From: VBDM01 sp035499735
Lineage (GTDB): Bacteria; Pseudomonadota; Gammaproteobacteria; Burkholderiales; SG8-39
NCBI GenBank assembly: GCA_035499735.1
Contig: DATJYC010000024.1
Location: forward strand, 1 to 64,000
Reading direction: 5' to 3'
Length of the DNA: 64,000 nt
Each line of letters begins with the position of its first letter. Positions within the stretch are counted from its first letter, which is position 1. Shown here piece after piece: positions 53,173 to 61,650 of this stretch. The notes under the pieces were generated by a model that was not told the origin of the DNA, did not search any database, and saw nothing but the letters and a program-made list of their open reading frames with translations. Position numbers and translations under genes: made by a program.

Positions 53173-54438
53173 TCAGCCCGACTTCCAGATCCAGTTTCGC
53201 AGGGGAATCGTCGTCTCGAAGACGCGGTACCGGTAGCAGGTCCAGTTGTCCAGGGACGTCGCGTCCGGGTCGCCGGTCGCCGTCAGGTCGAGCCGCGTGT
53301 TGTAGCGCAGCGGGTTGATGCTGTAGTCCGTTCCCGTCCACCACGGCTCGTTCGGGGTCGCGTCGCAGACCGCGTTGAGGCCCTGCGTGGGCTTTTCGGG
53401 GAGCGCGCTGCGCGACACGATCGCGAGGCGTATCGCGATGACCTGCGCCCAGGGCGCGGGGACGATCGCGTTGAAGGTGGCCGCGTCGACGAAGCGGTCG
53501 ACGATGCCGTCGCCGGCGACCTTCGTGGCCGCGTTGTACTTCGCGGTGATGCCGTCGTTGTTGCCGTCGTCCAGGCCGTACAGCACGCGCATGTGCACGA
53601 TGTTGTCGGCGACGACCGTCGTGAGCGGCTGCCCGGCGCCGTCGACGGCGAACTGGGTGGTCACCGTGAGGCTGTTGTTGTTGATCGCATAGGTGTTGTA
53701 CACCGGCGAGTAGATCTGCTCGGTCGAATCCGGCGGGACGTAATAGAGATTGCCGAGGTTGAACACCTTGGTCGTCACCGCCGTATAGGTCACGCCCAGG
53801 CCCCCCGCCTTGTTGAACCTGGGCGCGTAGGTCGTGGTGCCCCCCTTGGTGGCGACCGTGTAGGTGGCGGCAGGGTCGTGGTAGACGCCGCTCGAGTCCA
53901 CCTTGGTGACTTCCATGAGAGAGCAGTTCTTCGCGGGCGTCTCGGCGAGTAGGAGCATGTCGCCGGGGTTGTAGCCGAAGGGGTTGGTCAGGGCGAGGGG
54001 GTCCGTCGCCACCTTCAAATCCAGGCTGAGGGGGGTGGCGCCCGCGGCCTGGCCCGCCGACCCGTAGAGCACGGTGAACTGGTCGGGGTTGGTCGTGCCC
54101 GCGCCCGGCGTGATGACGACCGGGGCGAGCGTCAGCGTCTGGCCCAGCGGAGGAATGGCCGGGGTTGCGCGCATGCTGTCCCAGCCGACGATGCTGCAGC
54201 CCGCGAGCGTGGTGTAGTTGATCCCCATCCCGGCGTTCTTCAGGTCGCGCTCCATCGTATACAGGGCGACCACGCCGTTCTGCTGCGCGTCGCCGCCGCT
54301 GGTGGTCGTGCGCTTGATGCTTTCCGAGACCTCGAACACCTGGAAGATGATGATCATGCCGATCAGGCCGATCAGCATGGCGACCATCAGCTCGACCATG
54401 CTGAAGCCGCGGCTTGACGGGTAGGCGGGAGCGCGCAT
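53173..54438 (-). CDS. pilW: PilW minor pilin
   Basis: 421 residues: prepilin leader ending SRG, then FSMVELMVAMLIGLIGMIIIFQV with Glu5 intact, then a large beta-rich globular domain. Minor pilins PilV/W/X prime pilus assembly with PilY1. It starts 3 bases after pilV and ends just before pilX. Confidence 0.92.
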   Translation of the reverse strand: MRAPAYPSSRGFSMVELMVAMLIGLIGMIIIFQVFEVSESIKRTTTSGGDAQQNGVVALYTMERDLKNAGMGINYTTLAGCSIVGWDSMRATPAIPPLGQTLTLAPVVITPGAGTTNPDQFTVLYGSAGQAAGATPLSLDLKVATDPLALTNPFGYNPGDMLLLAETPAKNCSLMEVTKVDSSGVYHDPAATYTVATKGGTTTYAPRFNKAGGLGVTYTAVTTKVFNLGNLYYVPPDSTEQIYSPVYNTYAINNNSLTVTTQFAVDGAGQPLTTVVADNIVHMRVLYGLDDGNNDGITAKYNAATKVAGDGIVDRFVDAATFNAIVPAPWAQVIAIRLAIVSRSALPEKPTQGLNAVCDATPNEPWWTGTDYSINPLRYNTRLDLTATGDPDATSLDNWTCYRYRVFETTIPLRNWIWKSG

Positions 54439-54441
54439 GAT

Positions 54442-54921
54442 CTAGGATTGCGAGGCCGGATAAACGAAGGCGACGACGGTGAAGCTGTGCGGGGGTAGAC
54501 CCTGCGAGATCTCCTCGGGCAGGCGCCATCTCAGGGTGATCTGTACCGTGCCTCCTACGGGCGCTGCCGGCGCCGGCGGGACCACATTCGAGATCGTCAC
54601 GAGCGGAGGCTGGTTGGCTGCGTCCGGGAGCTTGTTCTGGACGTTGGTGACCCATTCCTGGATCTTCGCCGGGGGAGGGCCGCCCGCGTAGGCGTAGGCC
54701 ATGATGTTTCCGTTGTCGGTCCACATCTGCGACAGCAGCTGTTGCGCGAGGTAGGCGGCCTCGCTGCGGTACTTGGCGGCGGCGACGTCCTTGATCGCGA
54801 CGCCCTGCATGCCGACGACCGCGAGGATGCCGATCGAGAAGATCAGGATCGCCACCAGGGCCTCGATCAGCATCACGCCGCGCTCGCGCGCGCGCATGGA
54901 GGAGTATCCGCCGGCTCGCAT
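54442..54921 (-). CDS. pilV: PilV minor pilin
   Basis: 159 residues, leader ending RERG then VMLIEALVAILIFSIGILAVVGMQ with Glu5, the classic PilV start. ATG 54919-54921 gives the full leader; an ATG 24 bases later (MRARERG) is an alternative. The globular domain ends HSFTVVAFVYPAS. Confidence 0.9.
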   Translation of the reverse strand: MRAGGYSSMRARERGVMLIEALVAILIFSIGILAVVGMQGVAIKDVAAAKYRSEAAYLAQQLLSQMWTDNGNIMAYAYAGGPPPAKIQEWVTNVQNKLPDAANQPPLVTISNVVPPAPAAPVGGTVQITLRWRLPEEISQGLPPHSFTVVAFVYPASQS

Positions 54922-54935
54922 GCCGTTCTCCCTTC

Positions 54936-55583
54936 CTAGGGCCACGCCGGGCACCCGCGCGGATCGGTAGCCGAGACCACGGCGGGGTCGCACATGCGGA
55001 GGTTTCCCCCGGCGTTGACGATGATGCGCAGGTTGCGCCGCGACGTCGGGGGGATGTTGGGGTTGGTGACGTCGATCTTCACGATGCTCGGGGTGGTATC
55101 CGCGTTCGCGATGACGTTGCCGAGCGGCGAGAAGGTTACGGTGTCGGCGGCGGCGAGCCCCGCTGCGGGTGGCGTCGCGACCCATACTGCCGTCACCCAC
55201 GCGCTCGAGCTGCCTTCGCCGCCGGCGCGCGACTGGACGATCTGCGGGTTGGCCGGATCGGCCGGGTTGGCCGCCTGGTCGCACTTGCCGGTGGGATCGC
55301 TGTAGCTCACTACCCAGCTGAAGTTCTGCTGGTCGTTGATGCGGGAGCACCCGCTCGTCAGGTCAGTGACGAACTGGAAGCGTACCGGGAGGTTGCTGCG
55401 AACCGCTTCGGTGCGCGCCGTCTGCAGCCCGTTCAGCGCCGCCTCGGCCGCCGCGCGGATCTGCTGGTTCTGCAGCCACTCGACAAAACCGGGTGCGCCG
55501 AGCGCGATCAGAACGCCGAGCACCGTCAGCGAGATCATGACCTCGACGATGGTGAAGCCGTCCTGACCACGGATCAGGCTCAT
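54936..55583 (-). CDS. fimT: FimT/GspH-type minor pseudopilin
   Basis: 215 residues, leader MSLIRGQDG cleaved before FTIVEVMISLTVLGVLIALGAPGF. It has the GspH/FimT hallmark NLPVRFQF and a C-terminal disulfide pair (MCDPAV, GCPAWP). In other type IV pilus systems FimT binds DNA during natural uptake; that role is not shown here. It overlaps the pilE stop by ATGA. Confidence 0.88.
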   Translation of the reverse strand: MSLIRGQDGFTIVEVMISLTVLGVLIALGAPGFVEWLQNQQIRAAAEAALNGLQTARTEAVRSNLPVRFQFVTDLTSGCSRINDQQNFSWVVSYSDPTGKCDQAANPADPANPQIVQSRAGGEGSSSAWVTAVWVATPPAAGLAAADTVTFSPLGNVIANADTTPSIVKIDVTNPNIPPTSRRNLRIIVNAGGNLRMCDPAVVSATDPRGCPAWP

Positions 55584-56041
55584 CAGCAATCCCCGCTCTT
55601 CTTGGATACCCAGCAGTTCTGGGTGGGCATGCCCCAGCCGGCGGGAACCGACACGGTCCTGCGTACGTTGGCCTGGTCGATGGTCAGCGTCAGGTTTGCA
55701 ATGGAGCTGTCCATTCCATCCGCCTGGATGGTATAGGTCGTGGCCGTGAGGTTCGAGCACGTGATCTTGACGTACCTCAGTTCGCCCGGATTGCCTCCGC
55801 TGAGATACGGCGGCGGCAGGGGGGCCGTCGTTCCTGCCGCGCAGGCGCCGGCAAAGGTGCGGTTGTCCTGGAAGTACTGCTCAAGCTTGGTCTTCATCGC
55901 CAGCATGTTGGTCGTTGCCTCCGCGATCTTGCCGCGCGCGAGATAGGCCGTATAGTTCGGCAGGGCGATCGCCGCCAGGATCGCGACGATCGCAACCGTG
56001 ACCATGAGTTCGATAAGCGTGAAACCGGTATGGCGCTTCAT
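55583..56041 (-). CDS. pilE: Type IV pilin PilE-type
   Basis: A 152-residue pilin. Leader MKRHTG is cut before FTLIELMVTVAIVAILAAIALPNY, with Glu5, a long hydrophobic helix, and a C-terminal disulfide loop between CSNL and NCWVSKKSGDC cysteines. It is the first gene of the minor pilin operon and resembles PilE-type minor pilins; whether it is the major pilin is not certain. A sigma-70-like promoter lies upstream. Confidence 0.93.
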   Translation of the reverse strand: MKRHTGFTLIELMVTVAIVAILAAIALPNYTAYLARGKIAEATTNMLAMKTKLEQYFQDNRTFAGACAAGTTAPLPPPYLSGGNPGELRYVKITCSNLTATTYTIQADGMDSSIANLTLTIDQANVRRTVSVPAGWGMPTQNCWVSKKSGDC

Positions 56042-56065
56042 GGAGACTCCCTTTCTTGGCGGTCA

Positions 56066-56095
56066 ATGATAGAAAACCCGGGGGGCGCGCCGCAA
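56066..56095 (-). promoter_or_regulatory. Sigma-70-like promoter of the pilE operon
   Basis: Minus strand TTGCGG (56095-56090), 18 bases, TATCAT (56071-56066). I found no -24/-12 element here, unlike the sigma-54-controlled pilA of Pseudomonas. Confidence 0.55.
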
Positions 56096-56217
56096 AACTC
56101 CCCGACGAGTGGACGAAATCCGGGTACGCACGGCGCCTCGCCGCGGATTCTAGCGGAACTATTTCACGCTCTCGCCGGGCGGCGAATCGCGAGGTTTCGG
56201 GGGCGCGGACCGGCAAA

Positions 56218-56247
56218 TTAGACAGAGTCCAGATGCGGGTCTAGAAT
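56218..56247 (+). promoter_or_regulatory. Sigma-70 promoter of the Fur-family gene (near-leaderless)
   Basis: TTAGAC (56218-56223), 18 bases, TAGAAT (56242-56247). The start site is expected near 56254, 3 bases before the ATG at 56257. Confidence 0.6.
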
Positions 56248-56256
56248 AGCGCATTG

Positions 56257-56676
56257 ATGAAGAAGCCCCAGAAACGCGACCAGGAGAGCATGGCGCAGCT
56301 GCTGCGCAGGCAGGGGATCACGCCGACGCACCAGCGCATGGAAATCGCGCACGCGCTGTTCACCCGGCGCGAGCACCTCTCGGCGGACCAGATTCTCGCC
56401 CTGGTCAACTCGCGCTACGCCGAGGCCTCCAAGGCGACGGTCTACAACACGCTCAAGCTTTTCGTCGAGAGGAAGCTCATCCGCGAGCTGTTGGTCGACC
56501 CGGACAGGATCGTATACGACCCCAACACCGAGCCCCACCACCACCTCTACGACGCCGCGAGCGGGCGCCTGACCGACATTCCCGCGGACAACGTCCGGGT
56601 CGTCGGCCTGCCGCCGCTCCCCGAGGGAACGATCGCCGAGGGCGTGGACATCATCGTCCGCACCCGCCCGGTGTAA
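56257..56676 (+). CDS. Fur-family transcriptional regulator (PerR/Irr-like)
   Basis: 139 residues: winged helix with recognition helix EASKATVYNTLKLF, a dimerisation part with HHHLYD (metal or heme histidines), and no CxxC structural zinc pairs. The absence of cysteines and the HHH stretch point to an Irr- or PerR-like rather than canonical Fur regulator. ATG 56257 was chosen; a TTG directly before it is also possible. The transcript is probably leaderless. The regulon is unknown. Confidence 0.85.
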   Translation: MKKPQKRDQESMAQLLRRQGITPTHQRMEIAHALFTRREHLSADQILALVNSRYAEASKATVYNTLKLFVERKLIRELLVDPDRIVYDPNTEPHHHLYDAASGRLTDIPADNVRVVGLPPLPEGTIAEGVDIIVRTRPV

Positions 56677-56713
56677 GCCGCCTCCGGGAGCGTTCCCGGG
56701 ATATCCCGCTTGT

Positions 56714-56719
56714 TATAAT
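56714..56719 (+). promoter_or_regulatory. -10 element of tRNA-Thr
   Basis: A perfect TATAAT 24 bases before the mature tRNA 5' end; no clear -35 box. Confidence 0.55.
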
Positions 56720-56743
56720 GCGTCCCCTCGTGCGCGCGCGCGG

Positions 56744-56819
<76 letters not shown>

Positions 56820-56869
56820 GGACGGCATCCTGGCTGCCCCTCCGCAGCGCGCGCAACTGGGGAGACACA

Positions 56870-58402
56870 ATGAAGCTGTTCGGGGCCGACAAGTCCGATC
56901 ATCCCATGGCCGACGCGAAGGAGGCCCGGAAGATCGTCGATGCGATCCCCGGAGCCGACTCCTTCAAGGCGCTCGAGGACCTCAACCACTGGCTGGAATC
57001 GGTGCGCACCTGGCCGGAGTTCACGCACGATCACCGCGCGGACCTGGTCGAGATGGTGGACGAGGCCGCGCAGGCCCACCTGCGCAGGCTCCAGCGGGAC
57101 TACCTGTCGACGTCGCGGCTCTCCAAGTATCAGGAGAACCGCCTGTGGACCACGATACGCGAGTCCTACCGCCAGTCCGCTTTCGCCTACGCGACCTGCG
57201 TCGATGTCTTCGTCACCAGCCAGAAGGGCTGGGAGGTCCTCAAGGCGCGCATGCCCATGCTCACGGTTCGCGCCCTGCACGCGCTCGCGGGGCAGATGAA
57301 GTGGCAGTACATACGCTACGGGCTCCAGGACGCGTCCTTGTGGGGCTCGATCTGCAAGATCTACGCCTTCGCCGAGAGCCGCAAGTACTCCGGAGCGAGG
57401 ATCGCCGTCGTCACCGGCATGCCCGAGGAGACGTCGGCGGAGCTGGAATTTCTCAAGGCGGTTATGCTCGCCGTGTCCTCGCCCGACAGCCTGCTGCCGC
57501 AGGAGATCGAGCTCGTCGAACGCCTGGTCGCGCATCTCGCCGGCTCGTTCAAGCTCACGCCGGTTCCCCAGGTCGACACGGCCTATGGCATCGATCTCAC
57601 GGCGACCCAGCCGCCGGCGCGGATCGGGCGGCCCCCGCCACCCGCTCCGCCGCTGCGATTCTTCTCGGCGTCCGCCGCGGTCGGTCAGGTGAAGCAACTG
57701 ATCCAGGTGGTGAAGTCGACGAACGCCGTGCCCTCGAGCGTAAGCCTCGGCGGCAGCTACGAACCGCAGATGGTCGTCGAGGTGCTCGAGCATCTCGCGC
57801 TCAACTGGTCGGCGCAGCCGCCGGAGAGAAAGGCGCCGCGTCACCAGGTCAAGTCCCGGGTCACGATCACCCACGGCTTCGACGGCGTGCTCTCGGCGCT
57901 CGACCCCGGAGGCGAGGCCCTGTTCGATCCCGAGAAGATCGAGAGCTGGATCGTGGAGAACGTCAGCTCGGGAGGCTTCGGCGCGCTCGTGCCGCAGCTG
58001 AGGGGCGACTGGCTGAAGATCGGGTGCCTGCTCGGGCTTCAGCCCGAGGGAGGCTCCAACTGGATCGTCGGCGTGGTGCGGCGCTTTCAGCGCGACGCCA
58101 CGCAGACCGGAGCGGTCGGCATCCAGACCCTCGGGCGGACCGCGCAGCCCGCGCCGGCGCGGCTGGTGAGCGGCCACGCGGTGGTCAGCCGCGACACCGA
58201 AACGGCGATCATGCTCGGCCCGATCGACGCCGCGCCCGAGGCGCAGCTGCTCCTGCGCACGGGCGTTCTTGCACCCGGACAGAATCTCCAGCTCGAGCAG
58301 GACGGAAAAGTCTACCTCCTGCTTCCGACCGGGGCGATGGAGCGGGGAGACGACTACGAGATCGTCCGCTGCCGCGTCCTGCGGCGCGACTCGGGCGACT
58401 AG
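56870..58402 (+). CDS. Large protein of unknown function, PilZ-like C-terminal half
   Basis: 510 residues, cytoplasmic by composition. The helical N-terminal half (about 1-230) has no match I recognise. A Pro-rich linker (about 245-265) leads to a beta-rich C-terminal half that contains VENVSSGGFGAL, an N-x-S-x-x-G pattern as in PilZ domains, preceded by RHQVKSR in roughly the place of the RxxxR motif. Cyclic di-GMP binding is therefore possible but unproven. It lies directly after tRNA-Thr with a GGGGAGA site before the ATG. Confidence 0.65.
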   Translation: MKLFGADKSDHPMADAKEARKIVDAIPGADSFKALEDLNHWLESVRTWPEFTHDHRADLVEMVDEAAQAHLRRLQRDYLSTSRLSKYQENRLWTTIRESYRQSAFAYATCVDVFVTSQKGWEVLKARMPMLTVRALHALAGQMKWQYIRYGLQDASLWGSICKIYAFAESRKYSGARIAVVTGMPEETSAELEFLKAVMLAVSSPDSLLPQEIELVERLVAHLAGSFKLTPVPQVDTAYGIDLTATQPPARIGRPPPPAPPLRFFSASAAVGQVKQLIQVVKSTNAVPSSVSLGGSYEPQMVVEVLEHLALNWSAQPPERKAPRHQVKSRVTITHGFDGVLSALDPGGEALFDPEKIESWIVENVSSGGFGALVPQLRGDWLKIGCLLGLQPEGGSNWIVGVVRRFQRDATQTGAVGIQTLGRTAQPAPARLVSGHAVVSRDTETAIMLGPIDAAPEAQLLLRTGVLAPGQNLQLEQDGKVYLLLPTGAMERGDDYEIVRCRVLRRDSGD

Positions 58403-58408
58403 CGCGCC

Positions 58409-59080
58409 TCAGTTCCCGGCGCCGAGCACCTTCCTCAGCCAGGCGCCGATGTCGGCGACCTCGTCGGGGCAAACCGAGTGCGGCATGGGGTATTCGCGCC
58501 ATTCCACGGCGTAGCCGAGCGATTGCAGGAGAGCGCGCGACTCCTGGGCGCGCGCGAGCGCGATGACCGGGTCGTAGCTGCCGTGCGCCATGAAGATCGG
58601 CGCGCCGCGGTTCGCCGCGGCGGCCTCGGCGGCGAACTTGTCGGCGATCGGCAGGTAGGTCGAAAGGGCCATGATTCCGGCGAGCCGCTCGCCGTGGCGC
58701 AGGCCCGTCTGCAGCGCGATCGCGCCCCCCTGCGAGAAGCCCGCGAGCACGAGGCGATCGGCCGCCGTGCCGCGCGTCCTCTCGCGCTCGATCAGCGCCT
58801 CGATCAGCTTCTGCGAGGCGCGGACGCCGTCCTCGTCCTCGCGCCGGATCGCGCCGTCGCGTACGTCGTACCAGGCGCGCATGCGCATGCCACCATTGAT
58901 CGTCACCGGCTGGACTGGCGCGTGGGGGAACACGAACCGGACCGGTGTCTTGGGCAGCTGCAGCGCGGGCACGATGGGGGCGAAATCGTTCCCGTCGGCG
59001 CCCAGCCCGTGCAGCCAGATGACGCTCGCGCCCGGATTCGTCGCGGTCTCGATTTCGATCGCGTCGAGAAGCCCGGCCAT
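58409..59080 (-). CDS. Carboxylesterase/phospholipase (acyl-protein thioesterase-like)
   Basis: A 223-residue alpha/beta hydrolase of the carboxylesterase 2 family. It shows WLHGLGADGNDF for the oxyanion hole, nucleophile GFSQGGAIA, acid in HGSYDPV, and histidine in PMPHSV. It probably hydrolyses short-chain esters or acyl groups. It follows mog by 2 bases and converges with the gene at 56870. Confidence 0.92.
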   Translation of the reverse strand: MAGLLDAIEIETATNPGASVIWLHGLGADGNDFAPIVPALQLPKTPVRFVFPHAPVQPVTINGGMRMRAWYDVRDGAIRREDEDGVRASQKLIEALIERERTRGTAADRLVLAGFSQGGAIALQTGLRHGERLAGIMALSTYLPIADKFAAEAAAANRGAPIFMAHGSYDPVIALARAQESRALLQSLGYAVEWREYPMPHSVCPDEVADIGAWLRKVLGAGN

Positions 59081-59082
59081 CG

Positions 59083-59682
59083 TCAGGCCTGCTTCGGCCG
59101 GATAGCCGATTTGGGGCGGAAGGCCTTCACCACCTCGTCGCGGGTCTCGATATAAGGGCCGCCGATCAGGTCGATGCAATACGGGACGGCCGCGAAGATG
59201 CCGGCGACGAGCGTCTTGCCGTGAGCGTCCTTGAGGCCCTCGAGCGTCTCGCGGATCGACTTCGGCTGGCCCGGCAGGTTGATGATGAGAGCGCCATTGC
59301 GCACGACCGCGACCTGACGCGACAGGATCGCCGTCGGAACGAACTCCAGGCTGATCCTGCGCATCTGCTCGCCGAACCCCGGCATCACCTTCTCGGCGAC
59401 CGCGAGCGTCGCCTCCGGGGTGACATCGCGCGGGGCGGGACCCGTGCCGCCGGTGGTGAGCACGAGATGGCAGCCCTCGCGGTCGACGAGCTCGACGAGC
59501 GTGGACTCGATCACCGGGCGCTCGTCGGGGATGAGGCGCTTCTCGGTCCGCCAGGGGCTCGTCAGGGCGCGCGCGAAGAATTCCTCGAGCGCCGGTATGC
59601 CCTCGTCCCTGTATGCGCCCCTCGAGGCCCGGTCGCTGATCGACACGAGCCCGATGAGCAGCTCGTCGCCTGCTGCCGTCAT
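59083..59682 (-). CDS. mog: Molybdopterin adenylyltransferase
   Basis: 199 residues of the MogA/MoaB family. The MPT-binding motif TTGGTGPAPRDVTPEA and the SISDRASRG start are present, along with INLPGQPKSI. It adenylylates molybdopterin before molybdenum insertion. It is operonic with the esterase; darP lies 22 bases upstream on the same strand. Confidence 0.95.
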   Translation of the reverse strand: MTAAGDELLIGLVSISDRASRGAYRDEGIPALEEFFARALTSPWRTEKRLIPDERPVIESTLVELVDREGCHLVLTTGGTGPAPRDVTPEATLAVAEKVMPGFGEQMRRISLEFVPTAILSRQVAVVRNGALIINLPGQPKSIRETLEGLKDAHGKTLVAGIFAAVPYCIDLIGGPYIETRDEVVKAFRPKSAIRPKQA

Positions 59683-59704
59683 GGCCGCCAGTATAGCCGG
59701 GGGA

Positions 59705-60214
59705 TCAGGCCGCGTCGTCCTCGCGCGCCGATCCCGCGACGATTTCGCGAAGCGCGCGGAAGAGCTCGCGGTAAGCGCGCGGCGGCGAGCCCGCTGCGCG
59801 CTCCTCGCGCGCCTTGCGGGCGAGTGCGCGCAGATGCCTTGCGTCGATCCTCGGGTAGGCGCGCACGAGCTCGTCGACCGCGGATTCGTCCTCGAGCAGC
59901 CGGTCGCGCCAGCGCTCGACGCGGTGCTGCTGCGCCGTGTGCTCCGCCGAGACCCCGTCCCACACCTTGAGCTTCTCGCGGATGGGCCCGGGCTCGACCG
60001 AGCGCATGAGCCTGCCGATGTACTGCATCTGGCGGCGCCGCGCCTCGTGCTTGGTCATGCGGCGGAGGTTCGCGAGCGCGTCGCGCAGACCGTCGGGGAG
60101 CGGCACGGCGGCGAGCTGCTCGGGGTTGAGCTCAGCGAGGCGCGCCCCGAGCGCCTGCAGCTCGTGCATCTCGCGCTTGCGCTGGGTCTTGCTGGGTTTT
60201 TCCTCGTCCTGCAC
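59705..60214 (-). CDS. darP: Ribosome-associated protein DarP (YjgA/DUF615)
   Basis: 169 residues with PSKTQRKREMHELQALGARLAEL at the start and RRRQMQYIGRLMR in the middle, hallmarks of YjgA/DarP, a late 50S assembly factor. It starts at GTG 60212-60214, 8 bases after a minus-strand TATGAT, so the mRNA is probably leaderless. It is divergent from pmbA. Confidence 0.93.
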   Translation of the reverse strand: MQDEEKPSKTQRKREMHELQALGARLAELNPEQLAAVPLPDGLRDALANLRRMTKHEARRRQMQYIGRLMRSVEPGPIREKLKVWDGVSAEHTAQQHRVERWRDRLLEDESAVDELVRAYPRIDARHLRALARKAREERAAGSPPRAYRELFRALREIVAGSAREDDAA

Positions 60215-60221
60215 GCGCGTA

Positions 60222-60228
60222 TATCATA
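60222..60228. promoter_or_regulatory. Overlapping divergent -10 elements, darP / pmbA
   Basis: TATCATA contains TATCAT on the plus strand (60222-60227, for pmbA, ATG 60252) and TATGAT on the minus strand (60228-60223, for darP, GTG 60214). Confidence 0.55.
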
Positions 60229-60251
60229 GCGTCTTTCCCCGGCACCCCCGC

Positions 60252-61592
60252 ATGGCGCAGCCCCGTTTTTCGCACGACCTAGGCACGCTGAAGGCGATCG
60301 CGGCCGACGCGCTGGCTCACGCCGCTGCGAAGGGCGCGAGCGCCTGCGAGGCGGAGGCATCCGACGGCTACGGCCAGACCGTGACGGTGCGCAAGGGCGA
60401 GGTCGAGACGATCGAGTACAACCGCGACAAGAGCCTGGGCGTGACCGTCTACGTCGGCAAACGCAAGGGCTACGCGAGCACGGCCGATTTCACCGGGCGC
60501 GCTGTCCGTGACACGGTCGAGGCGGCGCTCACGATCGCGCGCTTTACGGCGGAGGACGAGGCGGCCGGCCTTCCCGATCCGGAGGACCTCGCGCGCAACC
60601 CCGGGGATCTCGACCTGTTCCACCCGTGGAATCCGCCGGTCGAGGAGGCGATCGCGATGGCGAAGGCCTGCGAGGCCGCCGCGTTCCGCCTCGACAAGCG
60701 CGTGGTGAACTCAGAGGGCGCGAGCGTCTCCGCGCAGCAGTGGCAGTTCGCTCTCGGCAACAGCCACGGCTTCATGGAAGGTTTTCCCACCTCGCGCCAC
60801 ACTCTCTCCTGCGCGGTGATCGCCGCGGAGAACGGCCAGATGCAGCGCGACGACTGGCACGTGTCGCAGCGCTCCGTGAGCGACCTCGCCCGGCCGGAGG
60901 CGGTCGGGGACTACGCCGGCAGGAGAGCGCTCGCCCGTCTGCGCAGCCGCAAGATCGGAACGCTCCAGGCTCCGGTGCTGTTCGAGGCGCCGGTGGCGAA
61001 CGACTTCGTCTCGACTTTCGTCGCGGCCGCGAGCGGCGGCAATCTCTACCGCAAGGCCTCGTTCCTCGTCGATGCCCTGGGCAAGACGGTCTTCTCGCCG
61101 GCCGTGACCTTGCTCGAGCGGCCGCACCTGCCGCGGGGCCAGGCGAGCTCCTGGTACGACGACGAGGGCGTGGCCACGCGCGATCGCGACGTGGTGAGGG
61201 ACGGGGTGCTGCGCGGGTATTTCCTTGGCAGCTATTCGGCGCGCAAGCTCGGGATGAAAACCACCGGCAGCGCCGGCGGCAACCACAACCTGATCCTGCA
61301 GGGGGGGGAGCTCGATCTTCCGGGACTGATCCGAAGAATGGGCCGCGGGCTGCTCGTGACCGAGCTGATCGGCTTCGGCGTGAACCTCGTCACCGGCGAC
61401 TACTCACGTGGCGCGGCCGGCTTCTGGGTGGAGGGCGGGGAGATCCGCCACCCGGTCGAGGAGATCACCATCGCGGGCAACCTGCGCGACATGTTCCGCT
61501 CGATCGCCGCCATCGGGTCGGACGCGCTCACGCGCGGGTCGCGCACCACGGGATCGATCCTCATCGAGGAAATGACGATCGCCGGGAATTGA
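60252..61592 (+). CDS. pmbA: Metalloprotease-family protein PmbA/TldE
   Basis: 446 residues. PmbA/TldE partners TldD in peptide maturation and degradation; it lacks the metal site, as expected. It shows SLGVTVYVGKRKGYASTADF, FEAPVANDFVSTFVAAASGGNLYRK and the C-terminal RTTGSILIEEMTIAGN. The tldD gene is not in the window. A run of eight G (61301-61308) lies inside the reading frame and keeps it open. It is divergent from darP. Confidence 0.95.
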   Translation: MAQPRFSHDLGTLKAIAADALAHAAAKGASACEAEASDGYGQTVTVRKGEVETIEYNRDKSLGVTVYVGKRKGYASTADFTGRAVRDTVEAALTIARFTAEDEAAGLPDPEDLARNPGDLDLFHPWNPPVEEAIAMAKACEAAAFRLDKRVVNSEGASVSAQQWQFALGNSHGFMEGFPTSRHTLSCAVIAAENGQMQRDDWHVSQRSVSDLARPEAVGDYAGRRALARLRSRKIGTLQAPVLFEAPVANDFVSTFVAAASGGNLYRKASFLVDALGKTVFSPAVTLLERPHLPRGQASSWYDDEGVATRDRDVVRDGVLRGYFLGSYSARKLGMKTTGSAGGNHNLILQGGELDLPGLIRRMGRGLLVTELIGFGVNLVTGDYSRGAAGFWVEGGEIRHPVEEITIAGNLRDMFRSIAAIGSDALTRGSRTTGSILIEEMTIAGN

Positions 61593-61619
61593 AAGGCGCA
61601 CGGGCCTTGAGCGTATAAT
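61589..61619 (+). promoter_or_regulatory. Promoter of the TRAP binding-protein gene
   Basis: TTGAAA (61589-61594), 19 bases, perfect TATAAT (61614-61619), followed by GGAGGG before the ATG at 61651. Confidence 0.6.
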
Positions 61620-61650
61620 CGGCCGGGTTTCTCTATCGAGGAGGGCGACA

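Noticed and set aside
53173..56041. Sigma-54 promoter for the pilin operon
   Set aside because: I searched the pilE upstream region on the coding strand for GG-N10-GC with TGGCAC/TTGC surroundings and found none; a sigma-70-like pair fits better.
61301..61308. Run of eight G in pmbA as a phase-variation site
   Set aside because: PmbA is a housekeeping peptidase component, the frame is intact and the tract is short; no sign of a contingency locus.
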